Source of the DNA: Loxodes magnus
Lineage: Eukaryota; Ciliophora; Karyorelictea; Loxodida; Loxodidae
Direction: 5' to 3'
Assembly (NCBI GenBank): GCA_946699065.1
Contig: CAMPDV010001195.1
Span: forward strand, 62,001 to 126,000
DNA: 64,000 nucleotides
Position numbers and translations under genes: made by a program
In this document: piece after piece, positions 46,552 through 59,587 of the stretch
Numbering within the stretch: position 1 is the stretch's first letter
Layout of the letters: every line of letters starts with the position of its first letter
The notes under the pieces: model-generated
The model's database searches: none
Told to the model about the DNA's origin: nothing
Seen by the model: the letters and a program-made list of their open reading frames with translations, nothing else

Positions 46552-49044
46552 CTTATTATTCCTTAAATTAAAAGAATAAAAACAGAATGAAGCTCGTCTT
46601 TAGCTTAGGGCTAAAGATTAAAACCTCTTAAAGTTAAACTTAAATTTTTTACTAAACTAAAAGAAATTTAATAAGTATAATTAAAATTATAGATGCTTTG
46701 AATAACTAACTAGAAGACATTTATTTTATAATAGATTATATAAATTTTAAGAAATTAAAGAAACTAAGCAACTTAAATTAATTTGCTTATTATACTTAAA
46801 TTTAAAAGCTATTCATTTAAATTTATGATATAATCTTTTTTATCAAATAATAGTTACTTTTATTTTATTATTTTAACAAAATAGATTTTTTACACTTTTT
46901 ATAAATAATAAAATAGCGTTATTATCATTTTTTATATACTTGAATTTGTATAATAATTAAATTAATTATTCTAAAAGAATAGCATAGAAAATAGAACTTA
47001 TGCAGTTAGAATGCTTAAAAGTAAATACTGTTTAAAATTTTAATCCTAGTAATACTAGAAATAGAGTCTTAAGTTAATTATAGATTATTCTTTTTTCAAT
47101 TCTTTAGTAATAACTTGGTTTTTCTATTATTAGATGGTTATATAGTTGCAAATTATTTAGCTTATTTTCTTTACTAATTAGAATCTAATGGTTAGATATT
47201 CTTTCACTAGTTTCCTTTTTATTTTGTTTGTAAATATTATATAGATCTTTAATTTAAGCCTTAGTAGATAAACTAAGTATATTACATTTTTTCAGAGTTA
47301 ATTTACTCTAAAAGCAAATCCTGTTCTAAAACTTACAACTAAAATATAAACAAAAAATATACCAAATGAAAAGTGTTTATTATAATGCTCTGTTTTCCCT
47401 TTATTTTCAAAGAATCTGTTATATATACAATACTAAATACTTAAATACTTTAAGATAAATTAACACTTTCATATTTTAATCTTGTCGAGAATATACATCA
47501 CTAAGCTAATTATTTTGTAAACTTAAGTTATTAAAATGAGATTAGATAATACTAAGTCTTAGACTAAAGATAGATAAAATAATTAAAAAAGAGATATAAA
47601 TATATAAAAGTTAATGGGATTAGTATCTAAGAATAGATAAAACAGAAGATAGATATGATAAAGCTAGATATCTTTTTAGGATTTTAGTTTTAATTTATAT
47701 TTGCTTCTGGAAAGATTTTATAATTAAGAGTCCTTATAATCTTATTTTAGTAAATTTAAAAGAAAAAAGGATAAAAAGATTTTTTAATAGCTTAAGAGAA
47801 AATTATCATTCCTCTGAAATTAAACTAAACTAATAAATTAATAATTAACTAAAGAGTAGCAAAGTATTGTAGAGGAAACATTTATTTTGAATATACGTAT
47901 CTTTAATATAAGTTATAAGCATGCTTATTATTTCTTAAAAAGAACAAAGTCTCAATTTTGAATAATCTAATTTAAAATATTTTAAGCTTAGTTATTTGAA
48001 AAAGGTTTATAGAATATACCATACAAGCTAGAGCTATTAATTTAAACCAAATATATTTTTGATTACTTTATTAAACTTTTAATTCTAAATCTTAGAAGAT
48101 ATAGTTATATACAGTCTTTATCCTTAAAAAAAAGAATAATACTTTATATATGTAGTTTAAATGCTTGCTTTAAAGATAAATTAGCTTTTATTATATATCA
48201 ATAAGCTATGCTTACAAAATTAAGATTTAATAAACTTCTCATTTTATGTTTGATAGTTGTTTTTAGTTCTTATATTTTTTAACTTCAAATTAATTTATTT
48301 TTCTTTGTACAAAATAGATATTCTTTAATTAATAATAATTAGAGCAAGTATTACTTACTAGATTTATAAAAAACCTTTTATTTTTATTAATTCTTCTATT
48401 TGAAATGAAATCAGTGTTAAGTCTATTTTATTACAATACTAATTCCTATTTTATTCATAAATACAATTCTCTGTTTACTTCCCACTTCATTATTAATAAA
48501 CCTGAAAATAAAGCAAGCTTTACTTTTATTTATTAATGCAAAATAAAATAATATTCTATCTAATTTTCTTTGCAATTAGAACTTAAAATATCAAGAATGA
48601 GATAAGCTATTTTGTTTTTCTAGATTTTCTAATTTTTACATCGATATCTTTAAATGTAAATTTAATTGGTACAGTTTCATCTTATTATAAGATTACTCTA
48701 TCTACTCATTTTTCAGCTATAAACATAAAATATTTTAATTTCTCAAATACATATAACTATGAATGCTTACTCTATTTGTCTCTTTTAATTTTAATGCAAA
48801 TGACTAAGTTAGCATAAATAGATAGTTTCCCCTTATTCTCATCATTTTAAAGTAAAGATAGATAAACTTCTTCCTTAAAAAAATATTTTTGCTATAAAGC
48901 AATAAAATGTGATCTGTTTACCATTCATTTTCTTAAGATTATAACAATGAATCTAATTGAATAGTTACGTTATATTATAGCCTTAAATTAAACTCCTCCC
49001 TTTTAAATTTTATTTTAAAAGAGTTTATTTTTATTTTTTATAAA

Positions 49045-49497
49045 ATGGAAGCTCTTCCCAATATTTTTATTGGAATGCCTAGCTTATTAAACTAGCAAAA
49101 AACATTTTCCTAACAATGGCCAGTTGTTAAATTTTTATCTCCTCTTTAATCTTAGGCCTAAAAAAATCTGAAATGCGAAGAGTGACTGAAACAAATTCCA
49201 AAATTGATTATTCCTGCTTCAGAAGAAAGTCAAGCTTAAAAGAAGACGAAAAAACGTAGAATCAAAAAAAGTAAGCAGATATCAATGTGTCCTCACGTTG
49301 AAAGAAAGCACTACGCTAAGTTGATGTGTAATGTTTGTTATCACTCTAAAGCAAGAAATGAAAAAGCAACAGAATGCGAACATAAAGAGAGATTAATGTA
49401 TGCGAAAGGAATGTGTCTTAGATGCTACTAAAATATTTATAAGAAGCAAAAGAGAATGCAGAAAAAACTCTAGAGATCTTGCTAGAAGAGCTATTGA
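49045..49497 (+). CDS. Two-site zinc-binding protein, copy E
   Basis: 150 residues, TGA at 49495-49497, starting MEALPNIFIGMP like copy B. All eight zinc-ligand residues (C-x-H and C-x2-C in both units) and the Trp-TGA are present. The basic linker before the zinc units has extra Arg/Lys changes (KKTKKRRIKKSK). It is followed 2.4 kb downstream by the copy E ubiquitin-like pseudogene, as in block B. Confidence 0.75.
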
Positions 49498-51884
49498 ATA
49501 ATTTAAATTCTTATATTTTATTAAATTAAGGAGTTTTAAGCAATAGTAAAAGTATAAAATATAAAATTGATTTTAGTAGATATTTCAGTTTATAAATGAA
49601 CTATTTCTAAGTAATAAATATCAAATAAATAGAATACAGACATTATTATGAATAGTTGTACTGAGATGAGATTTACACTGAAATATAAATTTTAAATACA
49701 AATACTTTAAGGAAACATTTGTATATCATTAATAAGTGTATTAACATGAATTATTATCATTATGAATATAATTAATATAAAAATTTCTTTACAGAAGAAA
49801 ATATTTGTTAGTAAAAATTAAAGGTAATTATATTATGTTTTAGTGCTCATGATTAAGGAAGATATTAAAATATGAATAAAAGATATAATAAACAATAATT
49901 AAATGCTTAATTCTAAAGTAATTTTACAGAAGATTTTCTGAAAAGATTTCTCATTGAAACTAATGAAACTAAAGAATTACTTTTCGCAAGCATAATAAAG
50001 CATGAACTAGTCAATATTAAATGAGCTTTTATAAATCAAACTTTCGACAATAAAAATAAAATTAATATTACAGATAGCTTATAAAAATAATCAATTTAAG
50101 CTAGAAGGCTAAGCGTTTAGACTAATAAATTAAATATATTATACTCTTTCTTAAGGTTAGTTTAAAATGTTAAAGGTATAAACAAATGTAATAACTACAT
50201 TTATCAATAAAATTATCACATTTTTATCGATTTTTTCTTTTACTTTTAGGTAAAAAGATAAAATAATTAGAAGCTTTATAGATTTATAAAAATAGCAGAA
50301 TGAAAATAAAACTTAATTATAAAAATGATACCTTTTTTAGCTTCATATTTAAAACATATGTGTTTCTATAGACAAGAAGCTGGTTGAGATAGTAACTTTA
50401 TAAATTTTATCTATTTAAGTATATTTGATATGTAATTTTTTAAAATAATCCATTTAATTTTATTTAAGGATTATTATATAAATAATGATAAAAATATATT
50501 TATTTATAAATATTTCTGAATTAAATTTTTCAAAGACTTAAATTGTTCAGACAAAAGCTAGCTTACAAGTAAAAATAGTGGTGAGGATTGGTATTTTTAA
50601 TTAATTTTATATTTTTTAGAGCTAGTAAAATAACTAATTAAATATTCACAATTTGCTTTTCCTTTGCTAGATGTTTTGATTCTAATAAAGATTTAATTGA
50701 TAGTCTAATTTAAAAATTATTAAATCTATATAGATTTAGATAAATATGCAAATATTTTAGTTGGTATCTTTAATTTAATTTTGTTCATATTGTTTGACTT
50801 GATTTCCAAATAAACAGATTAATTAAGTTATGAAGTTCCAAGATATCTAAAGTTATAATATATTTGTGAAAATAATATTCAAGATTTATTTAAGTTCACT
50901 GCTAAAATTTAAAACTTTTACTAAGCATCGAAGTATCTGAAGACTTATTGCATTATTGATCTTCATAGAATTCTCTTAAGAATTTGATTTATATTTATCT
51001 GATCCTGCAAAATCATAGAAAATAAGCAGGAGATTTTATAATTTAGTAGCCAATCTATTTAATATATAACAAGTCTTCTTAATGATATACTAAAACGTTT
51101 AATATACCAGTTTCTTTTAGTATCATCATAAAATAACTTTGATATGCTCTAATGACTAAGCTACTTTATATAGATTAATGTTTTAATTTAAATAGCATCA
51201 TTACATAATGATGTGAATAAATAGATAACTCTATCATTCTAAGCTAATATTTTAAACTTAGTAGATATTTCATAACATGATATTGGTTAAAAAATAAACA
51301 CTTTAAATCTAAAAATAATTATTTGTAAATTAAAGATTTAAAATACTTTTAATCTTTAATTATCATCGATAGATATTTAGAAAATAATCCTACTTTAGTC
51401 TTATAGATTTTATAAATTAAAATATTTACTCAACCAAACTTTTATAGTCTCACTTTTCTTAAAAATTAAATCTAATAAATTTGTTATTTTAGTCAATAAT
51501 TATTAAATTAATAGCCTCAAGTTATGTAATTGATATAAATCTCTTTTTTAGTTTACTTATATACACTTTAAATAAATTTCCTAGTTATGTTCTTTTATTA
51601 AGTGATTACTTAGATAACTTGCTTTGTCAGATTTTCTTTAGTAACTTTTATGAGTGTTTTACAACTTAAAATTTGTAAGATATAATATTGATTTAATAGA
51701 TTTAGTTTATTTCATATTTTGATGTATACTTTTATTCATCAGATACTTTGAAATATTTATTATAGACTCAATAAATGTTTACTATCTTAATCTTTTATTT
51801 TATTGGAATCTATTACTATATAAACCGAATAATAGGATAGACTAATAAAGAACACATTGTAAAGATTTACTCATTTATGATCGA

Positions 51885-52188
51885 ACGAATAAGAAGAATT
51901 TATTTGGAAAATGTTTCCTGATTAATTTGAGAGAAACTATTGCAAGAATCACGAATTTTAACGAAATGGAGAAATGAAAATTTTTATCAAACATCCAGAT
52001 AAAAAACAACAAGTCTAAATGCTAAATAATGAGATACCATAAGAGGTGTTAAAGCAAAATTTTTCCAGGAAAATTAGATAAATCCTGATTTCTACTGACT
52101 AACTTTTATTGAAGAAGAATTAGAAGAGAATAAAACTAAAAAAAAATCACAAGATAAACAACAAATCAACGCTACGTCTAGTAGTAAA
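51885..52188 (+). pseudogene. Ubiquitin-like domain gene, copy E (multiple lesions, truncated)
   Basis: Recognisable pieces in different frames: IFIKHPD, FYW(TGA)LTF and the last strand HKINNKSTLRLVVN. Several small indels break it, and the DTIGDVKAKI helix is disrupted. The similarity ends at 52188 in the middle of the last strand, where the block is joined to unrelated sequence. Confidence 0.6.
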
Positions 52189-52189
52189 T

Positions 52190-53150
52190 TTCTATCTCTT
52201 GTTCTTGTTATCATACTAGCATAATCTGTTATTATTTGCTTCCTCAGACATTTTATTTTACTATTTTAATATATTACTTTGTATCAGAATAAAATTTGAT
52301 TTGATCATGGAAAAGCTTTTCCGCTTTCATATAATTTCTTTCAATCATATAGACAAGTTTTTCCTAACTATTCTAAGTTATCGAATAACATAATTTAATC
52401 CATATCTCATGCAAACACTTCTTTAGTACTACCTATTATTTAGGATAAACATTTTTAATCTATTTTATTCATTTTTCACATATAAAATCATATTAAAATA
52501 TTATATGAAAAAATATCTTTATGATCCTAGCCTCTAAATGTAATAATCATATCATACGAAAAACAAACTCCTGTACTACAAATAGAATAAGGATTCTTTA
52601 TTATCTTTTAGGCCCATTTCTTCTTATATTATCATTCGCATTTATTTGTATAACTAAGGTTATATTCCCTTCCAGCTGCTATATACATATCATCTTTATT
52701 ATCGAAATTTTAATGTAATAAAATACCTGAGTTAATTTAGTTTAAACAGACTAATTTCATATTAATTTATATTAGCTACATCGTTTTAATGAGTTTTGGT
52801 ATTTTTCACCTGCTAATATAATAATATCACATTAACGTGGTTTTGTTTTCAACGAATTAGAGTTTAGTAAAATGAATAGGTCTCGAGATACTTCTGAATT
52901 TTCTGGATCTTAAATCTTATAAATTGCTTATTTTGCTCCTCTTGCTGATTCTTGTATGTCAAATTTATATTGTCATCTTTCGTATTATCTCATTGCATCT
53001 TAGATTTTTTAAGTTTCTAAGAATGGCTAAAATATTTTTTTCTTGTAAAGTTATCTGCTTAGAGAGCAAAAGATTTTGAGTATATTTTAGATTCCTCTTT
53101 CTGTTACTAAAGATTGTTTCTTCTAAAATTAATAAACTATTTAATTTTGT
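52190..53150 (-). pseudogene. Kelch-repeat-like gene, frameshifted and truncated
   Basis: Minus strand. One frame gives EVSRDLFILLNSN and CDIIILAGEKYQNSLK; after a shift near 52770 the next gives NFDNKDDMYIAAGREYN, GVCFSYDMIITFRGQDHKDI and EVFAWDMDQIMLFDN. The repeated pattern (hydrophobic-I-hydrophobic-G-G-like, then a D/N-rich turn, then Y-N/D and W about 20 residues later) fits diverged kelch blades, though the diagnostic GG is usually lost. Trp is TGA several times. The shift may be decay or an unseen short intron. The gene is cut off at 52190 by the junction with block E, so it was probably broken by that rearrangement. It lies just downstream of the tRNA-Ile-like gene. Confidence 0.45.
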
Positions 53151-53152
53151 GT

Positions 53153-53160
53153 AAAAAAAA
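53153..53160 (-). terminator. Pol III terminator of the tRNA-Ile-like gene
   Basis: Eight Ts on the minus strand directly after the tRNA 3' end, the standard RNA polymerase III stop. Confidence 0.75.
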
Positions 53161-53233
53161 TACAATTGGTGAGGGTCGAACTCACGATCTCTGGCTCATA
53201 AGACCAGCACTTTAACCATTAGGCTGCAAAAAC
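53161..53233 (-). tRNA. tRNA-Ile: tRNA-Ile-like (TAT), weak acceptor and D stems
   Basis: 73 nt in tRNA spacing. The T arm GTGAG-TTCGACC-CTCAC is perfect, the variable loop is 5 nt, and the anticodon arm CTGGT-CTTATGA-GCCAG gives anticodon TAT after C32 U33. An A-box-like GCCTAATGGTTAAAG is present. The acceptor ends (GTTTTTG with CAATTGT) pair only partly and the D stem is poor, so it is more likely a pseudogene or a chimeric 5' end than a working tRNA. Identity as Ile rests on the anticodon alone. Confidence 0.6.
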
Positions 53234-53283
53234 TGCTATATTTACTTTTATTTAATTATTTTATATTCCTTTTTATAAAAAAA

Positions 53284-53367
53284 TCCGGTAATTTGGGATT
53301 GAACCGAGAACCCTGAGATTTCCACAATTTCTACAGTCTCATGCTCTTCCGGCTGAGTTATTGCCGG
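53284..53367 (-). pseudogene. Decayed tRNA-Tyr copy
   Basis: 84-nt match to the tRNA-Tyr genes, intron and anticodon unchanged, but with damage in three stems: C5-A68 in the acceptor, ACTC against GAGC in the D stem, and CTCGG against CCAAA in the T stem. Those changes all destroy pairs, unlike the other three copies. It lies 50 bp upstream of the tRNA-Ile-like gene on the same strand. Confidence 0.8.
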
Positions 53368-53369
53368 CT

Positions 53370-55640
53370 TATCATTACTTATATAAATTAAAAATTTGAT
53401 TCTTTTATAGACATAATCATCTTTTTTCAAATATTTATACATTTTTATACTTTTATACTCTATTTTACTACTTTTTATTCATATGCACATCTTTCATGTA
53501 TCCTTATAATCTTTTTTCAACTCTTTACACTATTTTCAACTATCAATAATCATTTTTATTCTATTTTTCCATCATAATTAAAATTTTTATTCTAAACCAA
53601 AACAACTTTCTCAAATCTTTTAGATCTAATACTAAAACCTATTCTACGTAATTTTGAAAGAAAATTATTAATAGTCTCTTTAAGACAGTGATGATAGTAT
53701 ATTTATCTAACCTAATAGAATAGAAAAGTAACAACTTGGACAATGACTTTGAAACTTAACAAGGAAGTATTAAAATGAAAATTTTGAAAAGAAATAAGTG
53801 TTTTAAATAAATATAAAGCGACACTGACATTCTAGCTCGTAATTTTAATAATAGACTACTCACTATTAGTTTTAGTTTACGATGAAAAACCTTATTAAAG
53901 TTTTGGCATCATTGATTTCGTCTAGTAATATGGATTTAAGATAAGAGCTGAAATCTTTTTTAAAAAGTCAATATGTTAAAAGAATTTTTCAGCTATGCCT
54001 CCACGAGAATACGCTGAAAGGTTTAATAGCAATATTAAGGAGAAAGTGAAGGAAAGAGATGAGGTATTTTAAACACACTACATTTTTAAATTTAATAACT
54101 TAAAATATAACTAATATCTCCTTTCTTTTGATATGCTTAATATCTTATTAATCATACTTTTATATTAGCTTACAATTACTTAAAGAAAGATAGAAGTGTT
54201 GGATGCTTCTAGTTTTATTTTGAATAAAAATATATAATTTAAATTACTTATATTAGTGAATCTTAGGAAATAAAGATATTAAATTAGAAGAATTATCAAA
54301 GAGAAGAAATGTACCTAATTTATCTTTAAGGGGTTAATTAAAGTAATCCCTAATAGCCAGTTTAGCTCTTTACACTTCTTTATTTATTTTAATTTCTTTT
54401 TTTTCAAATTTTATAGAACTGCTTCTTGCCTTAAGTTTCAAAGCTATCTAATATAATTAAAAATAAATTGAAGACAATGCTACGGCAAAATTTCAGGTTT
54501 AAGTATAGTATTTTAACAAAAGAATAGAAGCTCTTAATCTAGAAAGGCTAGAAGGAAATAGCATATCATTAAGAACCCTTAAAATAAGTTTACCTTTAAC
54601 TTAGATAGTAATAAACTACTTAACTATAAACTTTAGTCACTTCTATAATTATCTAATCTGTCCTATTAATATCTGTGTGACTTTCTCAATTATCTTTAAT
54701 TAAATATAGTCAACTAGAAGTAACTTAAACTTCAATCTAAAATAGTAAAGTTTGAGAATTAATTATAGCTAAAGTAAAGGGCATTAGAAGAAAAGAAAGA
54801 TTGAATCTTATAGATTATGGATATTATAGAGATAAAAGTAAACTTAGATTATTGTAATAGTGATATCAAAAGAAGAAAGAGTAGAAATCTGAAAACAAAA
54901 ATACACTATATATTTATTTCTCTTCAATCTGCTCTAAAATATAAGGAAATCATCCTTAAATTTATAAAAGGTTTATAATTATTTGTTAAATTAGAGTAAA
55001 AGAATCGTAATTTGAAAGTTTAAAAATTATTTTTAAAAGATTGGTCTAACTTCAATAATATTACCAAGTCACTTAAAATCTTAAGCTTTAAGAGCATAAA
55101 TAAATCAGGAAGATCCACAAAAAAATCTTAATTCATATCTTTGGCTAATAAACGAAAGTGATAATTGAAATTGTATTACTGAAACTAAACTCTTCTAGCA
55201 ATATCTTATGATTCTAAAAGGCTATTAGATTAAATGAGTTAATTAATAGAGCTTTATCGTACTCTTGCAAAAGTTTAAAAGCAGGGTACTTGATATCTTT
55301 TTTTAAAATCTAAAATTAAGTTTAGAAATTAGATTTTTATAGAGATATAAAATAAACTTTATGTATTAGAGCTTTAGTAAGTTTATAAAACTAGAGTCAA
55401 TCAATCTACAGAACCAAAAATAATAGGGAATGCATTTAGCAATAAGTCATATAAGCTTTTAAAAACATAATTAAATACATCAAATTATCTATTAGATTTA
55501 CCCAACGCTTTTGAGATAATCACTTTTATATCTCATTATCATAAAGTTGATATATGGGAATAATAGAAGGGTATAAGGTATTTGATATAAAGATATGATA
55601 ATTAAGAATAATTTTTAAATCTAAAAAATATTAAATAAGC
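53370..55640. other. Unique AT-rich region, nothing firmly recognised
   Basis: The minus-strand frame of the kelch-like gene can be read on through here, but without recognisable repeats and with a composition no better than chance. Around 54000-54060 a short plus-strand stretch is richer in G and A (PREYAERFNSNI) but too short to call. Confidence 0.25.
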
Positions 55641-56548
55641 TTTTGTTTCAATTGAAGGGATAAAGCTACCATATACTTTACTTTAAATCATAACCATAAA
55701 GTAAATATTAAAACTATTCCTTACTGTTCACATAGTTGTAAACATGAGAATAATTCTCTACTGGTTAGACATTTAAATAATTATAAGCTTATATAGGAAA
55801 CATTTAACCATGTGTTATAATCTTAGATTCATCAAAAATATATGTGCTATCTAAATACCAGAGTTCAAATAGCAAAATAGTATTAAGTGACTTTACGTGC
55901 AAGCTTTAGATTAAATGAGTCTAATTTTGGAATATTTCACTCATGTTTTTCCATTCCTATTAGATTAGATTAAAATACTATATATCGCGACTCATTTTGT
56001 ACTTAGTTATTTAATATCCTCAGAAAATATAAATATTATCTTTTAAGCAAGTTGTTCCACTTCCTTAAGTAGTTTCAGGAATAAGTGAAATCTTCTAATC
56101 AGTAATTTGATTTACTTTTAAGTTAAATATTTGACTTTCCAACTAATTCCACACATGCAGAGCATATACTAATTTTCTTTAGAAGTCATAGACTAATCTA
56201 GTTCCATCTATATGGTCTAATGTGTAGAATTTTTCGATAAGTGGTTATCTTATTTGATATAGACCAAGTCTACCCTTATAAGAAGCCATACAATTATAAT
56301 TATCAAATTAGATTACATTACAGTAGAAATCCACTATTTCATTTGCACTAGTTTAGATACTTCTAACTTAATCCTTTCTTAAATCTTGGATCTACAACGA
56401 ACCTTCCTTGTTGCCAAACGCGATATAGAAGTTAATCTTCCAATGCTAGTAAAGAAGGTTAGGAAGTATTTCAAATTTAGATAGAAGTAGAGGGACATTT
56501 TGCAAATTGGATTTATTTTTGTACTTAGTTCTAAGGAGTTTTCTAATG
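55640..56548 (-). CDS. Kelch-repeat-like protein, partial
   Basis: A minus-strand frame beginning at the edge of block F reads for about 300 residues: HWKINFYIAFGNKEG, FDNYNCMASYKGRLGLYQ, IDGTRLVYDFQRKLVYALHV, IPETTQGSGTTCLKDNIYIF, KMSRDIQYFNLI, LLFELWYLDSTYIFDESKII and QYLLYGYDLKQSIWQL. Successive blades of the kind NxIYxFxG...DIxxFN...W and xxxLLFxxW.LDSTYIFD are what diverged ciliate kelch proteins look like. TAA/TAG serve as Gln and TGA as Trp. There is no visible start codon: the frame begins where block F similarity ends, so the N-terminus was probably lost at that breakpoint. Whether it is expressed is unknown. Confidence 0.5.
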
Positions 56549-56977
56549 TATAAGAAAAGGATGAAATATTCCTATTTATTGCTGCACTATCTTGAATTCA
56601 TTATAAAATTAGAATAAATACCTATATAAGTATGGCTTATTTAAGTTACTGTAAATGAGATATATTTGTTTATAAGCAACCTTGGGAAAATATTTTCTAA
56701 TTATTAAGTAAAAATAAAGAAGATGATGATGCGAATTAAGTGATGAAGAATATTTTTGATTTAAGAATTAAAGAAAGGATAAATAGTGAGAAGGATGAGA
56801 CTTTAGAAATTAATATTAAAATGGTATAATTCGTTAAGACACTCAGCTTTAGATTCTTTCTATTATTGTGATGCCTATTATTAAGTAATTATTATATTTT
56901 AATTCACCAAAAATAAAAAAAACACAAAAAATGGAGAAAAATAAAACATCAAAAGTTTAGTAAAGAAAGGTGAGGAG

Positions 56978-57705
56978 ATGGACAAGGCTAGAAGAGAGAA
57001 AGAAAAAGTCATCTGAATCTTCTCCATCGTATCAAGACAACATCTTCAACATAACTTGGATAACACCTCGACAATAGAATAGAAAAACAAATGCAATTAT
57101 GAGTAATATAATGAAGATAGTTCTTAGCAAGTAGGATGAGATTATTTACAATCTTTCAGAGAGAATAAGAGAACTAATGATAAATATTGAACGGCTGACC
57201 TTAGAAATGACGTGCTTATGGAAGCAGTTGATTCAAATAAAATCTTATCAGAAGAATAAATTGACATTAATATTAATCCAACTAAATAGAGGAAGTTCCA
57301 ATGGTTATTAAAGAAATTAAGGCTGATATAGTGACTAATTAATAGAATGATTAAATAGAAATTTAATGAAGTAAGATAACAAGAAGGATGGAAAGATATG
57401 AAATTTATTCTTTCGAAATAGAAATAGAAGATCAAGAATTGTTGATATAGTTAATTATTTCCAATATCTAGTCAAGCACTGCTCTGTCTATAAAAGATTT
57501 AAAAGACAAGAGGAATAAAGGACCTGAAGAGAATTAGCTAGATTTTTTAAATTAGAAAAAGAGTCAACAAGAAAAAGATTGGATATAGAATAGACTTTAG
57601 TGAGAAGGAGGAGGAGAGGTAACCACGCATATAAAAAAATAGCCGAAAAATTCAGCCTCGATAAAAATAGATAGCTGGAATTGGTTGCAATTCCAAGGAA
57701 AGCAA
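56978..57705 (+). pseudogene. Gag-like protein gene, 57 kb copy, degenerate
   Basis: Starts MDKARREKEK at 56978, then shifts frame into SSESSPSYQDN and continues as a coiled coil with the family signature: DEIIYNLSERIRELMINIER against ETIYNQGEKIRELMNTIEDQ at 43 kb. Further shifts follow. The zinc knuckle can no longer be recognised with certainty. The 3' end keeps the hairpin TTGG/CCAA with an 8-nt loop (57681-57696) followed by GGAAAGCAAA. It is the oldest-looking copy. In block F it lies against the flank that the 28 kb copy touches with its 3' end, so the two are separate insertions. Confidence 0.55.
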
Positions 57706-57719
57706 ATACTTATTAAACT

Positions 57720-58190
57720 TTTATAGATAATAATTTTTGTTATCCACCAAAAATGTAATTACTTATATTTCATCAAAGCTATCAATTTATCTAACTTCTT
57801 GCAATTCCTTTTTACATACAATCAAATTAAGTAAATAAAGATAATTTTAATATATATTTGAGGAATGGTTTTCTTTATTAGATAAAATATCATCTTGTTA
57901 CATTCCCTAAAAAAAATTACGAAATTGTCTTCTACTTAGTATCAACCCAACTTTGCTTAGAAGATTAGCAAATAGTTAAGTTTCAGATGAATGTAAAACT
58001 AAATAATATCTCAAGGATATTAAATATTTCTTGTAATTAATCTCTATTTTTATTCTTTTATAGTGCAATATTATATTTATACCAAGCTTCTCAAAGCTTT
58101 CTTTTAGATTCTTTTTAGAGCTAAATTTTATTTTTTAAGTTAATGTTTTTTACTTAGATAAGCATATCATAATAATATTTGTTTACCATA
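57720..58190. other. Sequence present in block F but not in block B
   Basis: About 470 bp between the gag-like copy and the resumption of block similarity near 58195. AT-rich, no coding motif. It could be ancestral block DNA deleted from B, or part of a second insertion. Confidence 0.35.
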
Positions 58191-58939
58191 AAGCTAAAGA
58201 AGCAATTTATTATATTAGTAGTAATGATTACTTGAGTAAGTCCTTTCTAGATAATTTTATTAATTATATCAAATATTTTCTTTCAAAACTAATGCTTATA
58301 ATTAAAAGTACCAATTACTTAGAGTGGATCTAATATTAAGAATTATTAAAAAACAGTTAAAAGGAAGGTTAATTTTAAGTTCTATAACTGTAAAATACAT
58401 AAAAAGGTGAAAAGAGTTAAATTGAAAAGTTAAAGGAATTTAGGTTTTCTTGTAAGCTAATATTCTTACCTATCTTTTATAACAGTAGATGTATTTTTAT
58501 ATCTTGATAACTTAGTTATTATAATTCTTTAAGTTTATATCATATTTTTAATTTGCAAAATAGAGAGATATTATAGCAATTTGGTTAAATTTTTAGATAA
58601 CGTAAATCGAATAAACAAATATGATTTAGATAAGTTAATTTAATCTATAAATGGGGGGTCTTGTTGCTTATTAAGTTTAATTAGAAGAAAATTTTATATT
58701 TACGCTTGATTTTTTGAATTTGATGCTTTTAGATTAGAACATTAAAATTAAGTGAAATAACGAAAAATAAAAAGTTTATTAGATACAAGTTTGGTAGCTG
58801 AAATTTAAAGTGGAATAAATGAAGTTTTATTAATTTATTTTGTATTTATTCTTTTATAATATTTTTATGATATAATGCTTTTAAGCTAGCAAATCTTATC
58901 CTTTCATTTATTTTAATTTATTTAAAATAAATATAAAAA

Positions 58940-59023
58940 TCCGGCAACTCGGGATTGAACCGAGGACCCTGAGATTTCCACATCTTCTACAGTCTCATGC
59001 TCTTCCAGCTGAGCTATTGCCGG
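58940..59023 (-). tRNA. tRNA-Tyr: tRNA-Tyr (GTA) with 11-nt intron, copy F
   Basis: As copies A and B, with all stems intact. The only differences are two adjacent bases in the intron (AAGATGTGGAA instead of AAATTGTGGAA), which is what is expected if the mature tRNA is under selection and the intron is not. TTTTT follows directly on the minus strand. Confidence 0.95.
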
Positions 59024-59514
59024 TTTAATATTTATCTTATACATTAGTTATAAACTTACATCCTTATAAGAAAAAATTTTTCAGTAAGAATATTTAAATA
59101 AATTTAACTATATTTAATTGAAGATAAAGCTTTAAGAGAGTAATAAAAGCTTAAAAGTTTAAAGTGCATAAAGTGAGTAATCTATAATTTGATTTAGTAT
59201 ACTGTTATAATCTATTATTACAAATTTAATCAGATAAATATGACAAATGATGCTATTTGATTATTTATAAAAATACTTAGAAGTTCTGTTTTATTTAAAA
59301 AAATTAAATTAAAGGCAATTAATGATTATCTAAAATAATACTCACAAAAATTAAAAATAATCTATAATTAATTAAGAAATGCATATATAACTTTACTTAT
59401 GTAATCTTTTTACTTTTTATTAAACACCAAAATTTAATTTCAAGAGGTATTATCCTTTAGTTCTTTAGATAAGCTTTAATGTGTTTTTATTCTTTTGATA
59501 TAAGGAATATTATG

Positions 59515-59587
59515 GCAGACATGGTCTAGTGGCTATGACGACTGCTTTACACGCAGTAGGTCGTGGGTTCGATCCCCGCTGTCTGTA
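59515..59587 (+). tRNA. tRNA-Val: tRNA-Val (TAC), copy F
   Basis: Same sequence and fold as copy B, with intact acceptor, D, anticodon and T stems and anticodon TAC. It is divergently arranged with tRNA-Tyr 0.5 kb upstream. TTTT occurs within 10 nt downstream. Confidence 0.95.

Larger units (their letters stand above)
40790..47850 (-). repeat. Segmental block D (inverted match to block A)
   Basis: Reverse-complement counterpart of 8600-15190. It carries two insertions absent from A: a gag-only element (43118-43953) and a SINE-like element (45560-46078). It lacks A's gag insertion after tRNA-Val. The remaining sequence is AT-rich and non-coding. Near 47.85 kb it meets block E head to head. 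Confidence 0.75.
47860..52190 (+). repeat. Segmental block E (partial copy)
   Basis: Direct similarity to block A from 12430 to 14060 (up to and including the zinc-protein gene), then reverse similarity to block B from 24290 to 21600 through the ubiquitin-like pseudogene. It has no tRNA-Val, since it starts inside the block. It ends abruptly at about 52188, where the ubiquitin-like sequence gives way in mid-domain to a kelch-like gene on the other strand. Confidence 0.7.
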
